From DASSQJ01 sp963726295 (GTDB lineage: Bacteria; Actinomycetota; Actinomycetes; Actinomycetales; Dermatophilaceae): DNA of 64,000 nt. The notes beneath the pieces were generated by a model, which was not told where the DNA came from, made no database searches, and saw nothing but the letters and a program-made list of their open reading frames with translations. The stretch lies in contig CAVSBW010000008.1 in NCBI GenBank assembly GCA_963726295.1, forward strand, positions 124,001 to 188,000, given 5' to 3'. Position 1 is the stretch's first letter. Every line of letters begins with the position of its first letter. The translations under genes and the position numbers were made by a program. Positions 34,197 through 45,824 of this stretch are shown piece after piece.

Positions 34197-35375
34197 ATGA
34201 CCGGCACCGGACCCCTGTCCGGGCTGCTCGTCGCCGACTTCTCCCGCATCCTCGCCGGCCCGTACGCCACCATGCTGCTCGCCGACCTCGGGGCCGAGGT
34301 GGTCAAGGTGGAGTCCCCGAACGGCGACGACACCCGCACGTGGAGCCCTCCGGTGCGCGACGGCGTCTCCACGTACTACCTCGGCGTCAACCGCAACAAG
34401 CGCTCGGTGGCGCTCGACCTCAAGGACGACGGCGACGTCGCCCTCGCCCGCGAGCTCGCCCGCCGGGCCGACGTCCTGCTCGAGAACTTCAAGCCGGGAG
34501 GCCTGGCCAGGTTCGGGCTGGACTACGAGACCGTGGCCGCCGGCAACCCGGGTGTCGTGTACGCCTCCATCAGCGGCTTCGGCAGCGGGCCGGGCGGCAA
34601 GGACCTCCCGGGCTACGACCTCATCGTCCAGGCGATCTCCGGGTTGATGAGCCTCACCGGCGACCCGGAGGGTCCGCCCTACCGCGCGGGCATCTCGGTG
34701 TTCGACGTCATGGCCGGGCTGCACGCGACCATCGGCGTGCTCGCCGCCCTCAACGACCGCCACGAGACCAGGCGCGGGCAGCACGTCGAGGTCAACCTGC
34801 TGTCGTCGGCGCTCTCGGGGCTGGTCAACCAGTCCAGCGCCTTCGTCGCGGGCGGGGTCGTGCCGACCCGGATGGGCAACAGCCACCCGAGCCTGTTCCC
34901 CTATGAGCCGCTGCCCTGCTCGGACCGCGACCTCATCGTCACCGCGGGCAACAACACCCAGTTCCGTCGGCTGGTCGAGGTCCTTGGAGTGCCGGAGCTC
35001 GCCGACGACCCGAGGTTCGCCCGCAACGAGGACCGCACCGCGAACCGCGGTGAGCTGCGACCCCTGCTCGTGGAGCGGCTCCGAACCCGTACCGCGATGG
35101 AGTGGTTCGGCGACATCATCGCCGCGGGCGTGCCCTGCGGGCCGATCAACACCGTCGACGGCGGGGTGCGGTTCGCGCAGGACGTCGGCCTCGACCCGGT
35201 GGTCGTCCTGGGCGAGGGCGACGCCGCCGTACCGTCGGTGCGCAACCCGATCCGCTTCTCCGAGTGCGAGGCCCGCTACGACCTCCCACCGCCGTCGCTC
35301 GACGAGCACGGCGACGAGATCCGCGCCTGGCTGGCCGGCCGGGGCGACCGCAGCAGCGACGAGGAGGCTCGATGA
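34197..35375 (+). CDS. CaiB/BaiF (class III) CoA-transferase
   Basis: A 392-residue class III CoA-transferase, which moves CoA between carboxylic acids. The N-terminal signature is LVADFSRILAGPYATMLLADLGAEVVKVE. The catalytic Asp170 lies in AGISVFDVMAGLHA, matching Asp169 of formyl-CoA transferase. ATG 34197 follows AAGGAG at 5 nt. It overlaps the citryl-CoA-lyase-like gene by 4 nt (ATGA) and should act on the same pathway, probably loading CoA on an acid that the lyase then cleaves. Acceptor and donor are unknown. Confidence 0.92.
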   Translation: MTGTGPLSGLLVADFSRILAGPYATMLLADLGAEVVKVESPNGDDTRTWSPPVRDGVSTYYLGVNRNKRSVALDLKDDGDVALARELARRADVLLENFKPGGLARFGLDYETVAAGNPGVVYASISGFGSGPGGKDLPGYDLIVQAISGLMSLTGDPEGPPYRAGISVFDVMAGLHATIGVLAALNDRHETRRGQHVEVNLLSSALSGLVNQSSAFVAGGVVPTRMGNSHPSLFPYEPLPCSDRDLIVTAGNNTQFRRLVEVLGVPELADDPRFARNEDRTANRGELRPLLVERLRTRTAMEWFGDIIAAGVPCGPINTVDGGVRFAQDVGLDPVVVLGEGDAAVPSVRNPIRFSECEARYDLPPPSLDEHGDEIRAWLAGRGDRSSDEEAR

Positions 35376-36154
35376 CGACCTTCCCCACCTCCCTCGGCAC
35401 CTCCACGACCGACGAGATCCGGCTGCTCGGGCAGGATCTCACCGCCGACCTCATGGGTCAGGTGGGCTTCGGCGAGCTCGCCTTCTGGCTGGTCGCGATG
35501 CGCCGTCCGACGCCCGGCGAGGTCCGCGTGTTCGAGTCGGTGCTCGTCGCCCTCGCCGACCACGGGTTCACGCCCACCGCCATCGCTGCCCGGCTCACCT
35601 ACCTCTCCGCCCCCGACTCGCTCCAGGGTGCCCTGGCCGCGGGCCTGCTCGGCGGCGGCTCGCGGTTCCTCGGCGTCACCGAGGACTGTGGCCAGTTCCT
35701 CCACGCCGTGATCGACGACCTCGACGACCGTCCGACCGACGACGCCGGGTGGGACGCCGTCGCGCTCGAGGCCGTCCGCCGCACCAAGGAGGCCGGTCGG
35801 TTCGTCCCGGGCCTCGGCCACCCGGTGCACAAGCAGGGCGACCCGCGGACGCCGGTGCTCATCGGCATCGCGGAGGTGGAAGGTCTGCGCGGACCGCACC
35901 TGAGGCTCTTCGAGGCGGTGGGGCGGGTCCACGAGCAGGTGCTCGGGCGCCGGCTCCCGCTCAACGGGGCCGGGGTCTGCGGGGCCGCCCTGGCCGACCT
36001 CGGGCTGCCGGTCGAGATGCTCCGCGGGTTCGCGCTGCTCGCCCGCTGCGCCGGGCTCCTCGGACAGCTCGCCGAGGAGCGGCGCCGCCCGATCGGCATG
36101 GACGCCTACCTCACGGTGGACCGCAACGCCGAGTACGTGGACCCCGAGTCCTGA
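35372..36154 (+). CDS. Citryl-CoA lyase-like protein (citrate synthase fold)
   Basis: A 260-residue citrate-synthase-family protein, far shorter than citrate synthase (about 430), matching the small citryl-CoA-lyase type that splits a 3-hydroxy-acyl-CoA into acetyl-CoA and a 2-oxo acid. The active-site GLGHPVHK carries His150; another His lies in LADHGFTPTA. It overlaps the CoA-transferase start-to-stop and is followed 22 nt later by the dioxygenase large subunit. In this setting it may cleave a CoA ester derived from the ring-cleavage product. Substrate is inferred, not shown. Confidence 0.85.
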   Translation: MTTFPTSLGTSTTDEIRLLGQDLTADLMGQVGFGELAFWLVAMRRPTPGEVRVFESVLVALADHGFTPTAIAARLTYLSAPDSLQGALAAGLLGGGSRFLGVTEDCGQFLHAVIDDLDDRPTDDAGWDAVALEAVRRTKEAGRFVPGLGHPVHKQGDPRTPVLIGIAEVEGLRGPHLRLFEAVGRVHEQVLGRRLPLNGAGVCGAALADLGLPVEMLRGFALLARCAGLLGQLAEERRRPIGMDAYLTVDRNAEYVDPES

Positions 36155-36175
36155 GCCGTCCGGAAGGAGACCTCA

Positions 36176-37039
36176 ATGGCGAAGGTCGTCGCCGTCATCG
36201 CCTCGACGCACCACCCCTTCTACTACCGCGCGAGCACGTCGACCGGTGAGGACCGGCCACCGTTCGCCGACGAGTGGGTGGCCAAGATCGAGCGCTTCCG
36301 CGAGACGCTGACCCGGGCTCGTCCGGACGTGCTCGTCATGGTCGGCAGCGACCACTTCCACCAGCTCTGGCTCGACAACATGCCCCAGTTCCTCGTGGGC
36401 AAGGCGCCTATCTACGACGCCAACTGGTACAACGAGGAGCGCGAGTTCGGGCTGCCGAGGTTCCGGCTCGAGGGCCACGAGGAGCTCTCGTCGCACATCC
36501 TCCGCGGCGGCCTCGACGCCGGGTTCGACCTCGCGTTCAGCAACGAGCTGCGGATCGACCACTCGGTGACCTGCCCGATCATCACGCTCCGCCCCGAGGC
36601 CGACTTGCCGATCGTCCCGGTCTACACCAACATCTTCGCGCCGCCGCTCCCGCAGCCGAGGCGCTTCGTCGAGCTCGGCCGCGAGCTGCGCCGCCTCGTC
36701 GAGTCGTGGCCGAGCGACCAGCGGGTCGCGATCATCGGCACTGGCCACCTCTCCCTCGAGCTCGGGGGGCCGCGCCAGTTCGGGCCGCACGGACCCGACC
36801 CCGAGTTCGACCGGAAGGCCGTCGACTGGATCGCGAGCGGTGACGTCGAGGGCTGCCTCGCCGAGGTCACTCTCGACAGCCTGCACGCGCCCGGAAACGC
36901 CACCCACGGGTTCATGGACTTCATGCTGATGATGGGCGCCGCCGGTGACGGCGTGCGCGCCGACCACGTCGACAGCCTCGACCTGTTCCACACGATGGAG
37001 GCGTACTTCACCTGGTACCCGGAAGGAGCCCCGGCGTGA
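36176..37039 (+). CDS. LigB-type extradiol ring-cleavage dioxygenase, catalytic subunit
   Basis: A 287-residue type II (LigB superfamily) extradiol dioxygenase, an Fe(II) enzyme that opens catechol-like rings next to the hydroxyls. The N-terminal VIASTHHPFYY gives His12/His13 and SDHFHQLWLDN gives His60/His62 as metal and catalytic candidates. IDHSVTCPIITL and GTGHLSLEL match other conserved blocks. GGAAGGAG lies 6 nt before ATG 36176. The stop overlaps the small-subunit start by 4 nt (GTGA), so the two subunits are made together, as for protocatechuate 4,5-dioxygenase LigAB. The ring substrate is unknown. Confidence 0.88.
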   Translation: MAKVVAVIASTHHPFYYRASTSTGEDRPPFADEWVAKIERFRETLTRARPDVLVMVGSDHFHQLWLDNMPQFLVGKAPIYDANWYNEEREFGLPRFRLEGHEELSSHILRGGLDAGFDLAFSNELRIDHSVTCPIITLRPEADLPIVPVYTNIFAPPLPQPRRFVELGRELRRLVESWPSDQRVAIIGTGHLSLELGGPRQFGPHGPDPEFDRKAVDWIASGDVEGCLAEVTLDSLHAPGNATHGFMDFMLMMGAAGDGVRADHVDSLDLFHTMEAYFTWYPEGAPA

Positions 37040-37398
37040 GCAAGTACCTGCTGAACAAGTTCCTCTTCACCGTCGACCGCGACCCCGACCTGGTCGAGCG
37101 GTACCGCGAGGACCCGCGGGGCACGGTCGGCTGGTGGGAGGAGCACGAGGCGAACCGCATCCTGAACTGCCACGACGGAGAGCGCAGCACGTGGCTCTCC
37201 TTCACCGACGAGGAGCGCGACGCGCTCGTGGGCCACGACCACGTCGCCCTCTTCGAGATGGGGGCGCACCCGTTCCTCACGCTCACCCTCTTCATCGCGA
37301 TGTTCGAGCGCGACCACCCGGAGCCGCTCTCGTACCAGAAGGGCTACGGCGCCGCGCTGGAGCACTTCTCGCTGCCCTACCCCGACATCGCCACCTGA
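37036..37398 (+). CDS. LigA-type small subunit of the extradiol dioxygenase
   Basis: A 120-residue helical protein of the LigA family. LigA caps the active site of LigB and helps bind the substrate carboxylate. The block GHDHVALFEMGAHPFLTLTLF matches the conserved LigA core. GTG 37036 has GGAAGGAG at 7 nt and overlaps the LigB stop. Having LigB before LigA reverses the order in Sphingobium ligAB. The presence of both subunits separates this enzyme from single-chain LigB-only dioxygenases and favours a carboxylated ring (protocatechuate- or gallate-like) as substrate. Confidence 0.85.
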   Translation: MSKYLLNKFLFTVDRDPDLVERYREDPRGTVGWWEEHEANRILNCHDGERSTWLSFTDEERDALVGHDHVALFEMGAHPFLTLTLFIAMFERDHPEPLSYQKGYGAALEHFSLPYPDIAT

Positions 37399-37400
37399 CC

Positions 37401-38378
37401 GTGCGCGCCGTCCACGTCACCGCCCACGGCCTCCCTCCGGAGGTCGTCGAGGCGGACGCCCCGGTTCCGGGCGAGGGCGAGGTGCTCGTGGGGGTGACGG
37501 CGGTCTCGGTCACCCCCCTCGACCTGCTCTGCGCCAGCGGCACCTCGTACTTCGGCGCTCCGGCCCTGCCGTACGTCCCCGGTGTCCAGGGGGTGGGCGT
37601 CGTCCGTGACGGCGACGGCGCACTGGTCGGTCGGCGGGTCTGGTTCCCCTCCTCCGCCGGGATGGCTCCGGGCGACGGGGGGATGGCCGAGCTGGCAGTC
37701 GCCCGGGCGGAGGACGTCGTCGTGCTCGACGCCGCGGTGCCCGACACGGTCGTCGCCGCTCTCGGGCTCTCCGCGGTGGCCGCGTGGGAGGTGCTCGAGG
37801 GGCGCGCCGGGCTGCGGGCCGGGGAGACGGTCCTCGTCCTCGGCGCGGGTGGGGTCGTGGGGCAGGTGGCGGTCCAGGCCGCCCGTCTGCTCGGGGCCTC
37901 CCTGGTCGTGGCCGCGGCGCGCAGCGACCGCGCCCGGCGGGTGGCCGCGGACGCCGGGGCCGACACCGTGGTGGCCCTGCGTGACGGCGAGGACGCCGGC
38001 GCACTGGCCGAGCGGTTGCTGGAAGCCCTCGGAGACCGGGTGGACGTCGTCGTCGACCCGCTGGCGGGCGTCCCCGGAACCGCCGCCGTGTCGGCGCTGG
38101 CCGAGGGCGGCCGGCTCGTCAACCTCGGCAGCAGTGCCGGGCCGGCGCTCTGCGCGGACTCGGCCACGCTGCGCAGCCGGTCGGCCGCCGTGCTCGGCTA
38201 CACGAACAACGCCGTCACGCCCCAACGCCGGGCCGAGGTGTTCGGGACGGTCCTCGCCCACGCCGCGGCCGGACGGCTCACGGTGGCACACGACGTGCGC
38301 AGCCTCGACGAGGTCGGCGACGCCTGGCGCTCCGTGGGCGACGGCACGGCATCCGGACGCCTCGTGCTCGTGCCCTGA
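37401..38378 (+). CDS. Quinone-oxidoreductase-like (zinc-free MDR) dehydrogenase
   Basis: A 325-residue medium-chain dehydrogenase/reductase of the quinone-oxidoreductase group. The N-terminal GroES-like domain lacks the structural zinc cysteines. The Rossmann motif is VLVLGAGGVVGQVAVQAARLLGA, and LSAVAAWEVLEGRAGLRAGE precedes it as in NADPH-dependent QORs. It begins 2 nt after the LigA stop without its own Shine-Dalgarno, so it is likely coupled to the operon. It may reduce an unsaturated ring-cleavage intermediate. A strong terminator follows. Confidence 0.85.
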   Translation: MRAVHVTAHGLPPEVVEADAPVPGEGEVLVGVTAVSVTPLDLLCASGTSYFGAPALPYVPGVQGVGVVRDGDGALVGRRVWFPSSAGMAPGDGGMAELAVARAEDVVVLDAAVPDTVVAALGLSAVAAWEVLEGRAGLRAGETVLVLGAGGVVGQVAVQAARLLGASLVVAAARSDRARRVAADAGADTVVALRDGEDAGALAERLLEALGDRVDVVVDPLAGVPGTAAVSALAEGGRLVNLGSSAGPALCADSATLRSRSAAVLGYTNNAVTPQRRAEVFGTVLAHAAAGRLTVAHDVRSLDEVGDAWRSVGDGTASGRLVLVP

Positions 38379-38393
38379 CCCTCGCGACACCGC

Positions 38394-38437
38394 GGAGCCC
38401 CCGCCGCGCCGAGGTGGCTCGGCGCGGCGGGGGCTCC
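38394..38437. terminator. Strong bidirectional terminator, 20-bp perfect stem
   Basis: Arms 38394-38413 and 38418-38437 are exact reverse complements (20 bp, nearly all G-C) closing on a GTGG loop. It lies between the end of the catabolic operon and the convergent nuclease gene, so it should isolate both. No T tract follows. Confidence 0.88.
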
Positions 38438-38454
38438 CGCTGTCATCTCACCCG

Positions 38455-41490
<3,036 letters not shown>

Positions 41491-41891
41491 GCATCCTCCA
41501 TGGCTCACGCAGGGGACGGTGCCGCCCTGTCCGCGACCCCTCGGCACCCAGCGTCGGCGCGAACGTAACACCGCCGGACGGCCGCCGCGACCGGAGGAGC
41601 AGCGGGGGCTCGATGAACGGTCCGCGAACGTTCGGCAGCATCTGCCGAAGACGTCGACGGGGCCCGAGGAGCATGGCCACCGGACCCGTCGAGGGGATGA
41701 CCCCGCTGGTCAGCGACCTGGGAGCGTAGGGTCGGCGGCGCGAGGGCGGCGCCCGGGGAGTACGCGCCCACGAGACGGTCCCGAGGGTCGGGAACATCTG
41801 GTCGGTGGGGCTCCTTGGCCTTGGGTTAGGCACGAACGGCGCGGGCCCGACCCGGCCCCGCCGGCCCTCACCACCCACAGGAGTTGATGAC
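41491..41891. other. Intergenic region between divergent nuclease and aldo/keto reductase genes
   Basis: These 401 bases contain no credible gene. A 6-bp hairpin CGGCAG-CAT-CTGCCG lies near 41630-41650. The nuclease ribosome binding site (GGAGG) is at its left end and the reductase site (AGGAG, 8 nt before ATG) at its right end. Promoters for both genes must lie here but no convincing -35/-10 pair was found. Confidence 0.5.
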
Positions 41892-42758
41892 ATGAAGCAG
41901 CGTGCACTGGGCAACATCACGGTCGGCGCGGTCGGCCTCGGCGGCATGCCGATGTCGATCGAGGGACGGCCGGACGAGGCGCGCTCGGTGTCGACCGTGC
42001 ACGCGGCCCTCGACGCCGGCGTGACCCTCATCGACACTGCCGACGCCTACCACCGCGACGCCGGCGAGGTCGGCCACAACGAGGAGCTCATCGCCAGGGC
42101 GCTGCGCTCCTACGGCGGCGACACCTCGAAGGTCATCGTCGCCACCAAGGGCGGCCACCTGCGTCCCGGCGACGGCTCGTGGACCCGGAACGGCGACCCG
42201 ACGTACCTCAAGCAGGCCGCGAAGGCCTCGGCCCAGCGGCTGGGCGTCGACGCCATCGGGCTCTACCAGTTCCACCGTCCGGACCCGAAGGTGCCGTACT
42301 CCGAGTCCGTGGGCGCGCTGGCCGAGCTGCTCGACGAGGGAGTGATCGAGCGCGCCGGCATCTCCAACGCCTCGGTCGCGCAGATCGACGAGGCCAACGA
42401 GGTGCTGGGAGGCCGGCTGGTCTCGGTCCAGAACCAGTTCTCGCCGGCCTTCCGTTCCAGCCGCGAGGAGCTCGACCACTGCGCGCGGCTCGGCATCGCC
42501 TTCCTGCCGTGGAGCCCGCTGGGCGGGATCTCCGACGCCGGCGAGCTGGGGTCGCGGCACGCGGCGTTCGCCGAGGTTGCCGGGGCGCACAACGTGAGCC
42601 CGCAGCAGGTGGCGCTGGCCTGGGAGCTCTCCCTCGCCGAGGTCGTGCTTCCCATCCCGGGTGCCTCACGGCCGGCGTCCATCGAGGACTCGGTCCGGGC
42701 GGCCGACCTCGAGCTCGACGACGCCGAGCTGGAGGCGCTGGCCGCGGACTCCGCCTGA
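41892..42758 (+). CDS. Aldo/keto reductase
   Basis: A 288-residue NADPH-dependent aldo/keto reductase. The catalytic tetrad is present: Asp in LIDTADAYH, the Tyr beside it, Lys in VIVATKGG and His in LYQFHRPDP. The C-terminal LPIPGASRPASIEDSVRAADLELDDAELEAL binds the cofactor. The start is preceded by AGGAG at 8 nt. Substrate is unknown; relatives reduce aldehydes, sugars or quinones. It is convergent with the acyl-CoA dehydrogenase gene. Confidence 0.92.
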   Translation: MKQRALGNITVGAVGLGGMPMSIEGRPDEARSVSTVHAALDAGVTLIDTADAYHRDAGEVGHNEELIARALRSYGGDTSKVIVATKGGHLRPGDGSWTRNGDPTYLKQAAKASAQRLGVDAIGLYQFHRPDPKVPYSESVGALAELLDEGVIERAGISNASVAQIDEANEVLGGRLVSVQNQFSPAFRSSREELDHCARLGIAFLPWSPLGGISDAGELGSRHAAFAEVAGAHNVSPQQVALAWELSLAEVVLPIPGASRPASIEDSVRAADLELDDAELEALAADSA

Positions 42759-42769
42759 CCCACGAACCC

Positions 42770-42847
42770 CTCGCGGAGTCAGGAGGGCGCCGCCCACTCA
42801 GGATGCAACAGCGTCCTGACCCGGCGAGATCCTCCTGACTTCGCGGG
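42770..42847. terminator. Nested inverted repeats between convergent genes
   Basis: Outer arms 42770-42786 (CTCGCGGAGTCAGGAGG) and 42831-42847 pair with two or three mismatches. An inner TCAGGA (42798-42803) and TCCTGA (42814-42819) form a second hairpin. The hexamer TCAGGA thus occurs four times counting both strands. The element fits a bidirectional terminator but its repeated hexamer also resembles a small repeat unit. Confidence 0.6.
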
Positions 42848-42855
42848 TGGGGGCC

Positions 42856-44037
42856 TCAGCCGAGGTGGCCGCGGACGCTCACGTGGCCCTTGAGCAGGTT
42901 CCGGGCGATGGTGCGCCGCTGGATCTCGTCGGTGCCCTCGTAGATCCGCAGCAGCCGGAGCTCGCGGTACCACCGCTCCAACGGCAGCTCGCGGGTGTAG
43001 CCCATCCCGCCGTGCACCTGGAGCATCCGGTCGACGATCTCGTTGGCGTGCACCCCGCCGTGCAGCTTGGCCATCGACTGCGCCTGGCGCGAGTCGCGGC
43101 CCCGGTCGACCTGCCACGCGGCGGCGAGGACGAGCCAGCGCAGCGCCTCGATGTCGACCGCCGAGTCGGCGATCATCCACTGGATGGCCTGGCGCTCGGC
43201 GATGGGCTGCCCGAACGTCACGCGGGTCCGGGCGTGCTCCATCGCCATCTCCACCATCCGCTCGCACGCCCCGAGGGCCGCGGCGGGCAGCAGGTAGCGA
43301 CCGCGGCCGATCCAGCGCATCGCCAGGGCGAACCCCCTGCCCTCCTCGCCGAGGATGCTCGAGTGCGGCACCCGCACGTCGTCGAAGGTGAGCGCGGCCG
43401 GGCCCCACTCGCCCATCGTGTCGATCGGATGGGAGGTCCAGCCCCGGTCGCGGTCGACGATGAAGCAGGTCACCGACTCGCCGGTACGTCCCTCTCGGTG
43501 CGCCTCGGCGTCCGTGACCGCGAAGACGAGGACGAAGTCGGCCTCGTTGCCGCCGGTGATGAACGTCTTCTCCCCGTTGACGACCCACTCCTCCCCCTCG
43601 CGCCGGGCGGAGGTGCGGATGCTGCGGGCGTCGGATCCGGCGCCCGGCTCGGTGATCGCGAAGCAGCTCTTCCGCTCGCCCTCGATGGTGGGACGCAGGT
43701 ACCGCTCCTGCTGCGCCTCGGTGGCGTCGAACAGGATGTTGTCGGCCTCGCCACCGAACCGGAACGGCACGAAGGTGCGACCGACCTCGGTGGCGATGAG
43801 CGCCGCCATCACGGCCGACAGGCCCATGCCGCCGTACTCCTCCGGAGTCGTGATGCCGAAGAAGCCGGACCGGCGGGCGAGGTGCTGGAGGCGCTCGAGC
43901 TCCTCCGGCGGCAGGCCCGGTTCCCCCCGGCGCTCGCGGGCGAGCACGTCAGGCTCGAGCGGCACGAGCTCCTTCTCCACGAAGGTGCGCACCCACTGCC
44001 GGATGTCCCGCTCGTCGTCGGTCAGGTCGAGGTCCAT
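42856..44037 (-). CDS. Acyl-CoA dehydrogenase
   Basis: A 393-residue FAD-dependent acyl-CoA dehydrogenase. Family blocks are FGITTPEEYGGMGLS, CFAITEPGAGSDARSIRTSA, WVVNGEKTFITGG and the C-terminal LQVHGGMGYTRELPLERWYRELRLLRIYEGTDEIQRRTIARNLL. In the catalytic-base position the sequence reads YEGTDEI, so the Glu that precedes GT is likely the base. ATG 44037 (MDLDLTDDERD) is chosen; an upstream ATG at 44055 gives a glycine-rich leader. The chain length of its substrate is unknown. It stands with the DUF885 gene, 45 nt upstream on the same strand. Confidence 0.92.
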   Translation of the reverse strand: MDLDLTDDERDIRQWVRTFVEKELVPLEPDVLARERRGEPGLPPEELERLQHLARRSGFFGITTPEEYGGMGLSAVMAALIATEVGRTFVPFRFGGEADNILFDATEAQQERYLRPTIEGERKSCFAITEPGAGSDARSIRTSARREGEEWVVNGEKTFITGGNEADFVLVFAVTDAEAHREGRTGESVTCFIVDRDRGWTSHPIDTMGEWGPAALTFDDVRVPHSSILGEEGRGFALAMRWIGRGRYLLPAAALGACERMVEMAMEHARTRVTFGQPIAERQAIQWMIADSAVDIEALRWLVLAAAWQVDRGRDSRQAQSMAKLHGGVHANEIVDRMLQVHGGMGYTRELPLERWYRELRLLRIYEGTDEIQRRTIARNLLKGHVSVRGHLG

Positions 44038-44081
44038 GCCGCCACCCTCTCGCACCCGCGGTGCGGAGGGAGCCGCCGGTG

Positions 44082-45737
44082 TCAGGGCAGGACGGCCGCC
44101 ACCTCACGGTCGAGGACGTCGAGCGGCAGCGCGCCCTGCCCGAGGACGGCGGTGTGGAACCTCCGGACGTCGAAGGCGTCGCCCTGTCGCTCCTCCGCCT
44201 CGCGCCGCATCCGGTCGATCTCCGCACGGCCGACCATGTAGCTCGTCGCCTGACCCGGGCTGAGGATGTAGCGGTCGACCTCCGGGCGGACCACACCCTC
44301 GGACAGCGGCGAGTTGTCGAGCATGTACCGGACCGCCTTCTCGCGGGGCCAGCCGAAGGCGTGCAGGCCGGTGTCGACCACGAGGCGGCAGGCGCGCATC
44401 GAGTCGGTGGCGAGCATGCCCATCCGGGCCAGGGGGCTGGAGTACAGACCCATCTCGTCGGCGAGGCGCTCGGTGTACAGGCCCCAGCCCTCGGAGTAGG
44501 CGGACGACCGCAGGTGCCGGCGCACGTCGGGCACGTCGGCCGGCAGCTCCGACGCCACCGCGATCTGCAGGTGGTGGCCCGGGATGCCCTCGTGGAACGC
44601 GACGGACTCCAGCTCGAAGGTTCCCCAGGAGGAGGGGTCGCTCACGTTGAGGAAGAACGTGCCGCCGCGGCTGCCGTCGGTGGCGGGCGGGAAGTAGAAG
44701 CCCTTCGGGCCGCTCGGGGTCCCGGCGACGGCGCACGGCGCCTCGGGCAGCGTCTCGAACCAGGCCGGCATGGCCTCCCACGCCCGCGCCATCGCCTCCT
44801 CGCTCTCGCGGACCACCGCGTCGGCGTCGGTGTGGTGCAGGGCCGGGTCATCGCGCAGCAGGCGGAAGATCTCGTCGATGTCGTCGGTGCCGACCACGTC
44901 GGGGCCGAGGGCGCGGTACTCGTCGGCGAGCGCGGCCACGGTGTCGAGCCCGAGCTGGTGGATCTCCTCGGCGCTCTTCGTGGTGGTGGTGAAGTAGCGC
45001 AGTGCGGCGGCGTAGGCGTCGTCGCCGCTCGGGACGAAGCGCAGGCCCACCCGGTCGTCCGGCCGTGCCTCGGGCTGCACCTCGCGGAGCACCGTGAGGT
45101 ACTCGGTGAGGCGCGGCACCAGGTGGTCGGTCACCGCCCGGGCGAGGTCCGCGCGCCAGGCGGCCTCGTCGACACCCTCGGGCGCCTTCAGCGTGGCGAT
45201 GGCGGGGTTGTCGGCGGCAGGGGTGGCGACGAGGGCCTCGACCTGCTCGATGACGCCGGCGACCGCGAACGCCGGAGCCACGCGTCCCGCACGGAGGCCC
45301 TCGCGCTGCCGCTCGGCGAGCTCGGCGAAGAAGGTGCCCATGCCGGCGACCTTGTCGACCATCGCGGCGGCGACGCCGGCGTCCGGGATGCCCCACATGC
45401 CGGCGTAGACGGCGAGCATCAGCTGGAGTCCCGACACGGAGTCGACGTCGAGCTCGGCGAGCCGGGCCTCGACCAGGTCGATGGTGCGCACGGCGTCGCT
45501 GCGCAGGACGTCGCGGGTCAACCGGTCCTGGTGGTCGAGACCGGCCCCGTCGACGGCATCCAGCCGGGCGAGGAGGTCACGGAGCACGGCGACGCGGTGG
45601 TCGTCGGCCTCGCGGGAGCAGTGCTCGAAGCGCCCGGCGAACTCGGTGCGGCCGATGAGGTGGGCGTCGCTGGGGTTCTGGTCGAGGTAGGCGGCGAAGT
45701 AGTCGTCGGCGAGTGAGGCGATGGCGGGGTCGGGCAT
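44082..45737 (-). CDS. DUF885 family protein (M32-like zinc peptidase fold)
   Basis: A 551-residue mainly helical protein of the DUF885 family. It carries the gluzincin-like motif SVAFHEGIPGHHLQIAVA, with HExxH-type zinc ligands, and a later GWGLYTERLADEMGLY that supplies a third ligand. The C-terminal PGQATSYMVGRAEIDRMRREAEE is typical. Peptidase activity is expected from the fold but not well documented. No signal peptide is present. The frame is open far upstream; ATG 45737 starts the domain. Gene is divergent from an alpha/beta hydrolase. Confidence 0.88.
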   Translation of the reverse strand: MPDPAIASLADDYFAAYLDQNPSDAHLIGRTEFAGRFEHCSREADDHRVAVLRDLLARLDAVDGAGLDHQDRLTRDVLRSDAVRTIDLVEARLAELDVDSVSGLQLMLAVYAGMWGIPDAGVAAAMVDKVAGMGTFFAELAERQREGLRAGRVAPAFAVAGVIEQVEALVATPAADNPAIATLKAPEGVDEAAWRADLARAVTDHLVPRLTEYLTVLREVQPEARPDDRVGLRFVPSGDDAYAAALRYFTTTTKSAEEIHQLGLDTVAALADEYRALGPDVVGTDDIDEIFRLLRDDPALHHTDADAVVRESEEAMARAWEAMPAWFETLPEAPCAVAGTPSGPKGFYFPPATDGSRGGTFFLNVSDPSSWGTFELESVAFHEGIPGHHLQIAVASELPADVPDVRRHLRSSAYSEGWGLYTERLADEMGLYSSPLARMGMLATDSMRACRLVVDTGLHAFGWPREKAVRYMLDNSPLSEGVVRPEVDRYILSPGQATSYMVGRAEIDRMRREAEERQGDAFDVRRFHTAVLGQGALPLDVLDREVAAVLP

Positions 45738-45824
45738 GCTCCCGAGGCTAGCCCCGTCGACGGGCCCGGAGGATCGCGTCGCCGCGACCGATGAGTTCCG
45801 GTCGCGGTGGCAGTCTGACCCGGC

